Source of the DNA: Halorussus caseinilyticus
Lineage (GTDB): Archaea > Halobacteriota > Halobacteria > Halobacteriales > Haladaptataceae
Assembly: GCF_029338395.1 (NCBI RefSeq)
Contig: NZ_CP119810.1
Coordinates: 186,001 to 250,000, forward strand
DNA length: 64,000 nucleotides
Direction: 5' to 3'
Both the position numbers and the translations under genes were made by a program. The first letter of the stretch is position 1; the number at the start of each line of letters is the position of its first letter. Below are positions 9,677-18,409 of this stretch, in pieces. Below the pieces are notes generated by a model, which was not told where the DNA came from, made no database searches, and was given only the letters and a program-made list of their open reading frames with translations.

Positions 9677-9708
9677 CGCGCGGCGCGAGAGCGCGCTCTC
9701 GCCGCGCG
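9677..9708. terminator. GC-rich hairpin between convergent genes
   Basis: An imperfect inverted repeat centred on GAGAGCG/CGCTCTC with flanking CGCGCGG/CCGCGCG lies just after the arylsulfotransferase-like gene. It precedes the 3' side of the convergent DICT gene and may end transcription from either side. Confidence 0.5.
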
Positions 9709-9939
9709 ACCGTTCTCACGCTTCCTCGTCGTCGGGAAGTCGCGACACTCGGACGGTGGGTAGCGACCCGAACAGGCGGTCGATTCCGTCGTCCCGGTGC
9801 TGGTCGGCGGTCCGGTCTCCGGCGTCTCGGTTTTCGGAGGTCACGCGAGAGTACAGGGACCGCGACCCCTTGAAACCCGATTCCAAGCCGTACGTGGCCC
9901 CGAGAAGTCCTTCGTACCGCTCCGGAGGGCTACCGAGAG

Positions 9940-10650
9940 CTACGAGTAGGCCGACCGCAGGTGGCCCAACACGTCCCCGACTAGCGCCTCGTCGTAGGTC
10001 CAGAACCCCGAGAACTCGTTCGGTTCGCGCTCCTCGGCGACCAGCGCGCAGTCCCGGTCGTCGGGCGCGTCGAGGACCACGAACCACGAGTCCCGAATCT
10101 CGTCGGTGTCGTCGTCGTGGACCGTCAACCACTCGGGGGTCGGCGGTTCCCAGTCGGGGACGCCGTAGGCGTGAACATCGACGCCTCGGTCGGCGATGCG
10201 ACCGTAGAGGTCCCACTGTTCACGGAACAGCGACAGGAACTGAAACCCGGCGTGGAGTTCGCCGCCGCCCGCGCGCCACGCCCGCTCTTCGATTTCCCGC
10301 GAGGCGAGAATCATCCGGCGCTTGCCGTAGGCCGTGAAGGTGGCGTCGCTGACGTGTTTCAACACGTCGGGCGTCGTGGTCTCGGCCAAGTCGGTCGCGT
10401 CTACCAATCCCGTCTCGAACGAGACGGCCCGGCGGAGTTCGGCGAGTTCGCTGGCGGCGAGAAACTCGTCGCCGTCGTGGAGGACCGCGAAGTCGTCGGG
10501 TCCCTCGGGTGCGGTCGCTTCTCTCACTTCGACGTTCTGTACCTCGAAGTGGCGCTCGACCGACGAGACCGCGGTCTCGTCGGTCGGGTCGTACACCGTA
10601 AGGGTTCGCTCGCTCCCCTTCAGGTCGGCGATGATGGACGAAATCGTCAT
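9940..10650 (-). CDS. DICT-domain sensory protein
   Basis: A 236-aa soluble protein matching the DICT domain group, small sensory modules found with diguanylate cyclases and two-component systems and common as single-domain proteins in haloarchaea. Marks are the N-terminal SSIIADLKGSERTLTVY, the central REIEERAWRAG helix with FREQW, and the DVHAYGVPDWEPP strand-turn. Its role, probably binding of a ligand or light/redox sensing, is inferred from other members. It is divergent from hemH; the shared 114-nt gap contains the AT-rich sequence TAATATTA at about 10680-10688, a likely TATA for this gene. Confidence 0.8.
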   Translation of the reverse strand: MTISSIIADLKGSERTLTVYDPTDETAVSSVERHFEVQNVEVREATAPEGPDDFAVLHDGDEFLAASELAELRRAVSFETGLVDATDLAETTTPDVLKHVSDATFTAYGKRRMILASREIEERAWRAGGGELHAGFQFLSLFREQWDLYGRIADRGVDVHAYGVPDWEPPTPEWLTVHDDDTDEIRDSWFVVLDAPDDRDCALVAEEREPNEFSGFWTYDEALVGDVLGHLRSAYS

Positions 10651-10732
10651 TTGCTGGTCTACGTCACACCTACGTCCGATAATATTAAAAGTGACACGTT
10701 CGGCCGCGAACGAAGTCGGATTTCAAGCGACA

Positions 10733-10740
10733 GCTATTAC
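10733..10740 (+). promoter_or_regulatory. TATA-like element of hemH
   Basis: GCTATTAC ends 24 nt before the hemH ATG at 10765, consistent with a leaderless transcript for the hemH-hemG pair. Confidence 0.4.
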
Positions 10741-10764
10741 ATTGCACTGTCCTAAGGGCCGACT

Positions 10765-11829
10765 ATGACCACAGGAGTCGTCTTGCTCAACTTCGGTGAG
10801 CCGTCGGAACCGACGCGCGAGAACGTCGTCCCGTACCTCGAACGCATCTTCCTGAACAACGCCTCGCTGGAGGAGGCCGACACCGAAGAGGAGGCCCGCG
10901 AGCGCGCCCGCCAACTCGCCGAGCGCCGCGCGCCCGGTCTCATCGAGGAGTACGAGGAAATCGGTGGCTCCCCACTCGACCCGCAGGCGAAGGCCCAGTC
11001 CGACGCGCTCGCCGACGAACTCGACGCGCGGGGCTACGACGCGGAGACGTACCTCGGGATGCAGTTCACCGAACCGTTCATCGCCGACGCCGTGGAGGCC
11101 GCCTACGACGACGGCGTGGACCAACTCGTCGCGCTCCCCATCTACCCCCTCTGCGGTGCCTCCACGACCATCGCGGCAAACGAGGAACTCCAGAGCGCGG
11201 CCGACGACCTCGACTGGGACGTGCCGGTCGCAGAAATCACCGGCTGGCACCGCCACCCGCTGTACAACCAGATTCGCGCCGAGAACGTCCGTCGGTTCGC
11301 GGAGGCCCACGACGTTGACCTGACCGACGACGACACCGAACTCGTCTACTCGGCCCACGGCACCCCGCGCCACTATCTGGACGAGGGAAGCAGGTACGAC
11401 CAGTACGTAGAGGAGTTCTGCGACGTGATTGCCCGGAAACTCGGCGTCGAGTCGTACACGCTGGGCTACCAGAACCACGAGAACCGCGACATCCCGTGGA
11501 CCGAACCCGACGTGGAGGACGCCATCGAACGAATCGGCGAGACCGGTGACGCCGAGCGAGTCGTGGTCGAACCCGTCAGCTTCATGCACGAACAGAGCGA
11601 GACGCTCTCGGAACTCGACGACGAACTCCGCGAGGAGGCCGAGGAACTCGGACTCGACTTCTACCGGGTCCCGGTGCCCCACGACGACGACCGATTCCGG
11701 ACCGTCCTCGGGGACCTCGTTGAACCGTTCGTCGGCGACTTCGACCCCGGCTACTACCAGTTCCGCCGGTGTCAGTGCGCCGACTCGCCCGACGCGATGT
11801 GCCTGAACGCGCCCGTCGAACGCACATGA
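10765..11829 (+). CDS. hemH: Ferrochelatase (proto- or coproporphyrin type)
   Basis: A 354-aa ferrochelatase that inserts Fe2+ into a porphyrin at the end of heme synthesis. Family marks are the N-terminal VVLLNFGEPSEP, YPLCGASTT, the metal-site His in VYSAHGTPRHY near residue 195, and the acidic partner region VEPVSFMHEQSETLSELD. The C-terminus has three Cys (RRCQCADSPDAMC), which could hold a [2Fe-2S] cluster as in some ferrochelatases. It overlaps the next gene by ATGA, so the two are co-translated. With hemG and hemE next to it, the set fits either the protoporphyrin or the coproporphyrin-dependent route; no hemQ is in the window. Confidence 0.93.
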   Translation: MTTGVVLLNFGEPSEPTRENVVPYLERIFLNNASLEEADTEEEARERARQLAERRAPGLIEEYEEIGGSPLDPQAKAQSDALADELDARGYDAETYLGMQFTEPFIADAVEAAYDDGVDQLVALPIYPLCGASTTIAANEELQSAADDLDWDVPVAEITGWHRHPLYNQIRAENVRRFAEAHDVDLTDDDTELVYSAHGTPRHYLDEGSRYDQYVEEFCDVIARKLGVESYTLGYQNHENRDIPWTEPDVEDAIERIGETGDAERVVVEPVSFMHEQSETLSELDDELREEAEELGLDFYRVPVPHDDDRFRTVLGDLVEPFVGDFDPGYYQFRRCQCADSPDAMCLNAPVERT

Positions 11830-13127
11830 ACTCGAAGGTGGGAATCGTCGGCGGGGGAATTACGGGTCTCACGCTCGCCCACTACCTCGCGGACCGCGGC
11901 GTGGCGTTCACGCTGTTCGAGGCCGCCCCGGACCCCGGCGGCGTCGTCCGGAGCGAGCGCGTCGATGGCCACCTGCTGGAGTGGGGACCCCAGCGAGTCC
12001 GGCGCACCGACCGCATCGACGGTCTGATTCGGGACCTCGGCTTGGAGTCGGAGGTCCGGACCGCCGACCCCGACCTCCCCATCTGCGTCTACGCCGACGG
12101 CGAGGTCCGGCCAGCGCCCTTCTCCGTCGATGAGTTCGGCGAGACCGACCTGCTGTCCGCGGAGGCCAAGCGCACGGTCCTCGCCGAACCCTCTACCGAT
12201 CCCGCGGACCCCGACGAGACGGCCGCGGAGATGTTCACTCGCAAGTTCGGCGAGGAGACCTACCGGAACCTGCTCGGTCCCCTCTTCGGCGGCATCTACG
12301 GCTCTGACCCCGCGGAGATGCCGGTCGGCCACGCGCTCTCCGGTCTCCTGAAGTTAGAACAGCGCGACGGAAGCCTCCTGAAGGCCGCCATCAAGCGCGC
12401 GGAGGGCGGCCGGGATACCCCGCCCGCCATCTCGTTCGACGGCGGACTCCAGCGACTCCCCGAGGCCCTCGCCGAGGCCCACGCCGACTCGATTCGACTG
12501 GAGACGCCCGTGACGAGGGTCTCCGAGGCTGAAGGCGACGACGGGGGCTACGAAGTGGAGACCCCCGAGGGGACGGCCGAGTTCGAGCAGGTAGTGCTGA
12601 CCACGCCCGCGGACCTGACGGCCGACCTCGTGGCGGGCCTCGCGCCCGACTCGGCCGACGCGCTCCGCGAACTGAACTACAATCCGCTCGCGATGGTCTA
12701 CCTCCGGACCGACCTCTCGGCGGGCGACGTGGACCCCGCGCTCGGCTATCAGGTCGGGTTCGACGCCGACCTCCGGACGCTCGGCGTCTCGTGGAACGCG
12801 AGCATGTTCGACCGCGATGTCGTCACGGCGTTCCTCGGCGGGATGCACGACCCCGAGGTGCTGGACGAGAGTGAAGACCGGATGGGCGAAATCGCCGCGA
12901 CGGAGTTCGAGCAGGTGACGGGCGCGCCCGCGGAAGTCGTCGCCGTGAACGTCCTCGGCCGGGGCTTCCCGGCCTACGACGCCTCGTGGGAGGCGCTGGA
13001 ACGGGTGGACCTCCCGAAGGGTCTCCGACTGGCGACGAACTACACCGCCCGGATGGGCGTCCCGAGTCGGATTCGGGAGGCCGAGGCGCTGGCCGACGAG
13101 TTGGCGACCTCCCGAGACGAGGAGTGA
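11826..13127 (+). CDS. hemG: Protoporphyrinogen/coproporphyrinogen III oxidase (HemG/HemY type)
   Basis: 433 aa, FAD-dependent flavoprotein of the HemY family that oxidises a porphyrinogen to the porphyrin. The dinucleotide-binding motif VGIVGGGITGLTLAHYL opens the protein. Further marks are EAAPDPGGVVRSERVDGHLLEWGP, FGGIYGSDP and the C-terminal FAD contact region near YTARMGVPSRI. The ATG at 11826 overlaps the hemH stop (ATGA), preferred over an in-frame extension to 11769 that would lie inside hemH. In coproporphyrin-dependent organisms the same enzyme acts before ferrochelatase. HemG/HemY naming varies; the symbol is by family custom. Confidence 0.9.
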   Translation: MNSKVGIVGGGITGLTLAHYLADRGVAFTLFEAAPDPGGVVRSERVDGHLLEWGPQRVRRTDRIDGLIRDLGLESEVRTADPDLPICVYADGEVRPAPFSVDEFGETDLLSAEAKRTVLAEPSTDPADPDETAAEMFTRKFGEETYRNLLGPLFGGIYGSDPAEMPVGHALSGLLKLEQRDGSLLKAAIKRAEGGRDTPPAISFDGGLQRLPEALAEAHADSIRLETPVTRVSEAEGDDGGYEVETPEGTAEFEQVVLTTPADLTADLVAGLAPDSADALRELNYNPLAMVYLRTDLSAGDVDPALGYQVGFDADLRTLGVSWNASMFDRDVVTAFLGGMHDPEVLDESEDRMGEIAATEFEQVTGAPAEVVAVNVLGRGFPAYDASWEALERVDLPKGLRLATNYTARMGVPSRIREAEALADELATSRDEE

Positions 13128-13149
13128 AGTCGCTCGACTTCGGGGGCCT

Positions 13150-13191
13150 TCGTGGACCTTTTTAAACTCTGTGTACAGCGGGGGTCCACGA
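13150..13191. other. Inverted repeat in the hemG-CRISPR spacer
   Basis: Nine-base arms TCGTGGACC and GGTCCACGA flank a 24-nt loop containing TTTTTAAA. It starts 23 nt after the hemG stop and ends 65 nt before the first CRISPR repeat. It may be the hemG terminator or a structural element of the CRISPR leader. The remaining leader-like stretch to 13256 includes AGGTTTATTTGG, a possible TATA for array transcription. Confidence 0.45.
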
Positions 13192-13256
13192 ATTGCGGGT
13201 GGCGAACGAGACCGTGAGAAAGGTTTATTTGGGCTATGGACGAAATATCACCCCCT

Positions 13257-13571
13257 GTTGCAGGACCCAGAAAACCCACCACGGGATTGAAACGCGTCTC
13301 GGTCCCGTTAATCCAGACGGTGAGGTCCCGAGTTGCAGGACCCAGAAAACCCACCACGGGATTGAAACTCTGATTTCATAGATTATGGGGTGCCCGGTGT
13401 CTCGCGTTGCAGGACCCAGAAAACCCACCACGGGATTGAAACACGACCGGCACGCTCCGGAACGCCTCGTTGAAACTGTTGCAGGACCCAGAAAACCCAC
13501 CACGGGATTGGAACATGGCAGACGACCCACCGCGTCCACCCGGAACACAAGGTCGCAGGACCCAGAAAACC
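13257..13571 (+). CRISPR. Small orphan CRISPR array, 37-nt repeat, four spacers
   Basis: Full repeats are at 13257-13293, 13332-13368, 13406-13442 and 13478-13514, with a truncated last copy at 13552-13571. The repeat begins GTTGCAGGACCC and ends ATTGAAAC, the classic CRISPR 3' tail. The fourth copy has one change (ATTGGAAC); the last keeps only the first 20 bases with one mismatch, which places the leader on the left. Spacers are 38, 37, 35 and 37 nt and all differ. The array ends 11 nt before the hemE stop, in the gap between convergent heme genes. No cas gene lies within the window, so any activity depends on trans-encoded Cas proteins. Confidence 0.92.
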
Positions 13572-13582
13572 TCTCTCCTCGC

Positions 13583-14593
13583 CTACCACTCCCACTCTTT
13601 GGCCGTCTCCACGAACGCCGTCGCGTTCTCGACGGGCGTCTCGCGGTCGATGCCGTGGCCGAGGTTCAGGATGTGGCCCTCGGGTCCGGCCTTCTCGATG
13701 ACTCGCTCGGTCTTCTCGCGCACGAACTCCTCGTCGCCGAGCAGGTAGGAGGGGTCCAGATTCCCCTGTACCGGGGTGTCGCCCAACTGCTCGCGGGCGT
13801 CGGCCATGTCCACGGTCCAGTCGAGACTCACCACGTCCGCGCCCGAGTCGGCCAGCAGGTCGAGTTTCCCGCCGGGGTTGCGGACGAACACGACCGTCGG
13901 CACCTCTACCGCGTCGAAGACCCGCCGGTGGAGCGGTTGGACGAACTCCCGGTAGTCGTCGGGCGTCAGGAGTCCGGCGTAGGTGTCGAACAGTTGCACG
14001 AGGTCCGCGCCCTTCTCGACCTGATACTCGACGTACTCGACCACCACGTCGGCGAAGCGTTCGAGCAGACGCTCGAACGCCTCGGGGTACTCGACGCGGA
14101 ACCGGCGGATGGGCTTCTGCTTCTTGCCCGCGGGTTGCCCCGCGACGGCGTAGGCCGCGAGGGTGAACGGGCCTCCGGCGAACCCGATGATGCTGGTCCG
14201 GTCGCCGACGCTGTGCTGGAGACGTTCGAGCAGTTTGCCCACGTAGTCGAGTTCCTCGCGCACGTCGGCGTGGTCCTCGGGCACCTCCGAGGGTCGCGTC
14301 ACGGGGTTCTCGACGACGGGACCGGTGCCGCTCTCGATGTGGTAGTCGAGTCCGAGCGGTTCCAACACGGTGAGGATATCCGAGAACATCACCAGTCCGT
14401 CGGGTTCGAAAATCTCCCACGGCAGGAGGGTGATGCGCTCGGCAACCTCGGGCGTCGAGATGGCCTCTCTGAAGGTGTAGTCCTCCCGAATCTCGCGGTA
14501 CTCGGGGATGTACCGACCGGCCTGTCGCATCAACCACACCGGCGGTCGCTCGGTTCGCTCGCCTCGCGCCGCTCGCACCAGCAAGTCGCTCAT
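13583..14593 (-). CDS. hemE: Uroporphyrinogen decarboxylase
   Basis: A 336-aa enzyme that decarboxylates the four acetate side chains of uroporphyrinogen III to give coproporphyrinogen III. Diagnostic motifs are PPVWLMRQAGRYIPEYRE at the N-terminus (Arg residues binding substrate carboxylates), GFAGGPFTLAAY in the middle, QLFDTYAG and the C-terminal HILNLGHGI. Length is normal for the family (about 340). It is convergent with hemH-hemG, separated only by the CRISPR array. ATG at 14591-14593 begins the conserved MSDLLVRA segment. Its AT-containing upstream region lies in the 179-nt gap shared with the hydantoinase gene. Confidence 0.95.
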   Translation of the reverse strand: MSDLLVRAARGERTERPPVWLMRQAGRYIPEYREIREDYTFREAISTPEVAERITLLPWEIFEPDGLVMFSDILTVLEPLGLDYHIESGTGPVVENPVTRPSEVPEDHADVREELDYVGKLLERLQHSVGDRTSIIGFAGGPFTLAAYAVAGQPAGKKQKPIRRFRVEYPEAFERLLERFADVVVEYVEYQVEKGADLVQLFDTYAGLLTPDDYREFVQPLHRRVFDAVEVPTVVFVRNPGGKLDLLADSGADVVSLDWTVDMADAREQLGDTPVQGNLDPSYLLGDEEFVREKTERVIEKAGPEGHILNLGHGIDRETPVENATAFVETAKEWEW

Positions 14594-14772
14594 TACTCCG
14601 GGCGTTAGGACGGCGTAGGCTAATGGTTTCGGAATCGTGTCTGAGTGTGACGTGGCGGAGTCTACTGGTTTCGGAATCCGGTGTCGGCGGTTCGTCGGCC
14701 GGGCGCACGCGTCGGACCGAGGCGACGGGAGTAAGGAATAACTCTAAGTTCCGGTAGTCTGTGTGCCACGTT

Positions 14773-16203
14773 ATGGACGGACACGCAGACCTCCGAGTCG
14801 TGAACGCGCGAGTCGTCACGCCGAGCGGAACCATCGACGGCGGCGTCGCGGCCGCAGACGGCGAAATCGTCGCGGTCGGGTCCGACCGCAACCTGCCGGA
14901 CGCCGACCGGACCATCGACGCCGAGGGCAACTACCTGATTCCCGGATTCATCGACCCGCACGTCCACTGGGGACTGTCGCGCTACGAGTACGACTACCAC
15001 GAGGGACTGGCTCACGACTTCGAGACCGAGACCCGCGGGGCGGTCCACGGCGGCGTCACCACCGTCGTCAACTTCCTGCTCCAACCCGACCCCTACCTCC
15101 CAGACATGGACTTCTTCCGGGAAGTCGGCCGCGAGAACTCCTACATCGACTTCGCGTACCACGCCATCGTCCATCAAGACCACCACGTCGAGGAAATCGA
15201 GGGTCTCGCCGAGGAAGGCGTCCGGTCGTTCAAAGTCTTCTTCAACTGGTACAAGCACGCCTCGCCCGAGTTGGGAATCGACCACTCCGACGCCGGGCGG
15301 GTCTACAAGGTGCTGGACAAGGTGTCGGACATCAACGACGGCGTGGTGATGTTCCACGCCGAGAACGAGGACCTCGCCATCGAGCGCCGACGGGAGTTGC
15401 AGGAGGAGGGTCGAAACGACCTCGAAGCGTGGTCGGAGGCCTCGCCCAACGTCGCGGAGGCGATGCAAATCGAGCAAATCGGCCGCCTCACGGAGTACAC
15501 CGACTCGCGCGCCTACATCGTCCACATGTCCACCGGCGAGGGCGTGGACATCTGCGAGCGATTTCAGGAGCAGGGAGTCAACCTCCACGCCGAGACCCTG
15601 CCCGCGTTCCTCGCTCACACCAAAGACGAGGACCTCGGCGTCTGGGGAAAGATTTCGCCGCCGCTCCGGGGCGAGGCAAGTAAGAAGCGCCTCTGGGAGG
15701 GCCTGCGAAACGGCACCGTCGAGTATCTGGGCACCGACCACTGTCCGCACAAAATCGAGTTCAAGGAGAAGGGCGAAGGCAAGCACGGCGACGTGTGGGA
15801 GGCCATCCCCGGCGACAACAACGGCATCGAGTACTTCCTGCCCGTGATGATGAGCGAGGGGGTCAACGAGAACCGCATCAGCATGGAGCGACTGGTCGAA
15901 GTCGCCTGCGAGAACAACGCCAAGCGATGGGGTCTCTACCCCCGGAAAGGCGCGCTCGCGGAGGGGTCGGACGCCGACATGGTAATCGTGGACCTCGAAA
16001 AGTCGGCCGTCGTGGACGACGACTTCTACCACACGATGGAACCGCGCTACTCGACGTTCCACGGCGAGGAACTGACGGGTCTGCCGACCCACACCATCGT
16101 CGGCGGCGAAGTCGTCGTGGAAGACGGCGAGTTGCAGGTCGAGAAGGGCGGCCGGGAGTATCTGGCCAGAGGGCCGGAGGGCGTGGTGCGCAACGAGACG
16201 TAG
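14773..16203 (+). CDS. Dihydropyrimidinase/hydantoinase-type amidohydrolase
   Basis: 476 aa, cyclic-amidohydrolase superfamily with a two-metal TIM barrel that opens cyclic ureides (hydantoin, dihydropyrimidine, allantoin or dihydroorotate-like substrates). Metal ligands visible in order are DPHVHWG, the lysine of SFKVFFNWYK likely carbamylated, the His of MFHAENED, the His of IVHMSTGEG and the Asp of GTDHCPHK. The ATG at 14773 is chosen; a GTG at 14761 adds only four residues. It reads in line with a GGT-like Ntn hydrolase 63 nt downstream. Substrate cannot be assigned; the metal site supports D-hydantoinase or allantoinase-like activity. Confidence 0.85.
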   Translation: MDGHADLRVVNARVVTPSGTIDGGVAAADGEIVAVGSDRNLPDADRTIDAEGNYLIPGFIDPHVHWGLSRYEYDYHEGLAHDFETETRGAVHGGVTTVVNFLLQPDPYLPDMDFFREVGRENSYIDFAYHAIVHQDHHVEEIEGLAEEGVRSFKVFFNWYKHASPELGIDHSDAGRVYKVLDKVSDINDGVVMFHAENEDLAIERRRELQEEGRNDLEAWSEASPNVAEAMQIEQIGRLTEYTDSRAYIVHMSTGEGVDICERFQEQGVNLHAETLPAFLAHTKDEDLGVWGKISPPLRGEASKKRLWEGLRNGTVEYLGTDHCPHKIEFKEKGEGKHGDVWEAIPGDNNGIEYFLPVMMSEGVNENRISMERLVEVACENNAKRWGLYPRKGALAEGSDADMVIVDLEKSAVVDDDFYHTMEPRYSTFHGEELTGLPTHTIVGGEVVVEDGELQVEKGGREYLARGPEGVVRNET

Positions 16204-16266
16204 CCACCGCGCTCGCACCCTGCCCCTTCCCCGTCGCTTTTGGCCCCGGCCGCGCAACCCTCGCGC

Positions 16267-17940
16267 ATGACCGACCCGGACCCCGACAGATTCAGTTCTC
16301 GCCGCTCGACCGTCTACGCGCCGAACGGACTCGTCGCCACCAGCCAACCGCTCGCGGCCGAAGCGGGCGTCGAGATGTTGCGCGAGGGCGGCAACGCCTT
16401 CGACGCGGCGGTAGCGACCGCCGCGGCGCTCAACGTCGTGGAACCGACGAGTACGGGTCTCGGCGGCGACGCCTTCGCGCTCTACCGGACCGCCGACGGC
16501 GAGGTGGGCGCGATGCGGGCCTGCGGGGGCGCGCCCGCCGACGCGACCATCGAGAACGTCGAGGCGGCCCTCCGGGAGGACGAGAACGCCAGCGATTACT
16601 ACCCCGAGTCGCGGGGCTACGCGACCGACGCCGACGCAGAGGCCGGGATGCCGTTCCTCGGTCCCCACGCGGTCACGGTCCCCGGCACGGCCCGCGGGTG
16701 GGAAGCGACCGTACAGGAGTTGGGCGAGTTGTCGCTGGCCGACGCGCTCGACCCGGCCATCGAGTACGCGACGGAGGGCTACCCCGTCTCGGAGATTATC
16801 GCCTCCCACTGGACCGGCGCACAAGACCTGTTCACCGACGACCACGCCCGCGAAGCCTACCTGAAGGACGGCCGCGCGCCCGAAGTCGGCGAGACGATGA
16901 CACTACCCCGACTCGGCGAGACGATGCGGACGATTGCCGAGGAGGGCGCGGACGCGGTGTACGAGGGCGACATCGCCGAGCAGATTGCGGGCGAAATTCA
17001 GGAGAACGGTGGGTTCATGACCGTCAAGGACCTCGCGGACTTCGAACCGGAGTTCGTGGACCCGGTTTCGACCACCTACGGGGGCGCGGAGATTTTCGAA
17101 CTCCCGCCGAACAATCAGGGGTTAATCGCGCTCGAAGCCCTGAACATCGCCGAGGAAATCGGCGCGGGCGACTATCCGCTCGACTCGCCCGAGCGCGTCC
17201 ACTACTTCGCGGAGGCGACCAAGCGCGCGTTCCACGACGGCCATCGCTACGTCACCGACCCCGAGTACGAGCAAATTCCGCCGCTCGCCTCCGAGTCGTG
17301 GGCCGCATCGCGCGCCGAGGACATCGACGGGACTGCCTCGGACGTGTCGTTCGGCGTGCCCGAGGCCCACGCCGAGGACGCCGACACGGTTCTGCTGACC
17401 GTCGCCGACGGCGAGGGGAATCTGGTCTCGTTCATCAACTCCCGGTTCGCCGGGTTCGGGTCGGGACTGGTCGCGGGCGACACCGGCATCGCGCTCCAGA
17501 ATCGCGGGGCGTCGTTCTCGCTCGAACCCGACCGCCCCAACAGCCTCGAACCCGGCAAGCGGCCGTTCCACACGTTGATTCCGGGGCTGGCGAAGTTCGG
17601 CGAGGACGACTGGGCGGCGTTCGGCGTGATGGGCGGGTACATGCAACCGCAGGGCCACGTCCAAGTAATCTCGAATATCGTGGACTACGAGATGCCCCTA
17701 CAGGCGGCGCTCGATTACCCGCGCTGGCGCTACCGCGAGTCGGGCGAACTCGCCGTCGAGGGCCGTCTCGACGGCGCGGTCCAGTCGAAACTCGCCCGGA
17801 AGGGCCACGACGTGCGCGTCCTCCCGCCGGTGATGTTCGGCGGTGCCCAGATTACCCGACTGGAGGGTGTCGAGTCGGGCGACCCGGTTCTCTCGGGCGC
17901 GACCGAACCCCGGAAGGACGGGAATGCGACGGGGTTCTGA
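16267..17940 (+). CDS. Gamma-glutamyltransferase-family Ntn hydrolase
   Basis: 557 aa proenzyme of the gamma-glutamyltransferase family, which cleaves itself before a Thr that becomes the nucleophile. The N-terminal marks are EMLREGGNAFDAAVA and STGLGGDAFALY. The expected nucleophile is Thr374 in ADTVLLTVADGEGN, giving a small subunit of about 184 residues, close to the usual size. GSGLVAGDTGIALQNRG and MGGYMQPQGHVQ follow as in the family. The His-Tyr/Ser pattern after the Thr of classical GGT is replaced by hydrophobic residues, so activity may be closer to cephalosporin-acylase or oxamate-amidohydrolase (HpxW)-like members. ATG at 16267 chosen over a GTG-like extension at 16240. Same strand as the hydantoinase. 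Confidence 0.85.
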   Translation: MTDPDPDRFSSRRSTVYAPNGLVATSQPLAAEAGVEMLREGGNAFDAAVATAAALNVVEPTSTGLGGDAFALYRTADGEVGAMRACGGAPADATIENVEAALREDENASDYYPESRGYATDADAEAGMPFLGPHAVTVPGTARGWEATVQELGELSLADALDPAIEYATEGYPVSEIIASHWTGAQDLFTDDHAREAYLKDGRAPEVGETMTLPRLGETMRTIAEEGADAVYEGDIAEQIAGEIQENGGFMTVKDLADFEPEFVDPVSTTYGGAEIFELPPNNQGLIALEALNIAEEIGAGDYPLDSPERVHYFAEATKRAFHDGHRYVTDPEYEQIPPLASESWAASRAEDIDGTASDVSFGVPEAHAEDADTVLLTVADGEGNLVSFINSRFAGFGSGLVAGDTGIALQNRGASFSLEPDRPNSLEPGKRPFHTLIPGLAKFGEDDWAAFGVMGGYMQPQGHVQVISNIVDYEMPLQAALDYPRWRYRESGELAVEGRLDGAVQSKLARKGHDVRVLPPVMFGGAQITRLEGVESGDPVLSGATEPRKDGNATGF

Positions 17941-18409
17941 GGGGGCGCGGGCGCTCGAAGCGGTTTTCGACCCGGCGCGTGCGGGCGCGGTCTTGCTGAG
18001 CGAAGTGAAGCAAGGCTCGGAAGACGCAGTTCGTCTTCCGGTGCCGCAGAGCGTGTCGCGCCCGTCCGCGCGAGGTCGTCGGGAGCGGAGCGACCGATGG
18101 CTCGTCGGAACTCGCTTCCGACGGTGTTTTCCGGAGCGAAGCGACGGAAAGCTCGGCAGAGCAAGCTCTGCCGGTGGATGAGCGAACGCGAGTGAGCGAA
18201 TCGCTTGGGGAGGGAGTGGCCGCCGCGGTGCCGTGCGGTGCGGTAGCGGTCGCCCGCTTCGAGTCCGTCGCTCGTCACTGTCGTCCCGTCGGCGGTCCGC
18301 GGCCGTGCTGGAGTTCTCCGTGACCGCCGGTAGAGACAACTAATTCGTTCCCAGATTCATCTCCAGAACTATTAAAAACTCCTATAGATTGCTCAAAGAA
18401 ACACAGAGA
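17941..18409. other. Intergenic region with two hairpins
   Basis: This 469-nt gap separates the convergent GGT-like gene and the small membrane-protein gene. It has a 9-bp stem with a 5-nt loop at 18018-18040 (arms CGGAAGACG/CGTCTTCCG) and a 9-bp stem with a 2-nt loop at 18154-18173 (arms CGGCAGAGC/GCTCTGCCG). Both could be transcription ends. The last 60 nt are AT-rich. Long open frames here are Arg/Pro-rich shadows; no gene is supported. Confidence 0.55.

Noticed and set aside
9716-9886. Possible 56-aa minus-strand ORF after the DICT gene
   Set aside because: Composition is fairly protein-like (ESGFKGSRSLYSR) but only a TTG start is available and no ribosome site or homology can be shown.
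13234-13548. Reverse-strand ORF over the CRISPR array with repeated SIPWWVFWVLQ
   Set aside because: It is the translation of the CRISPR repeat.
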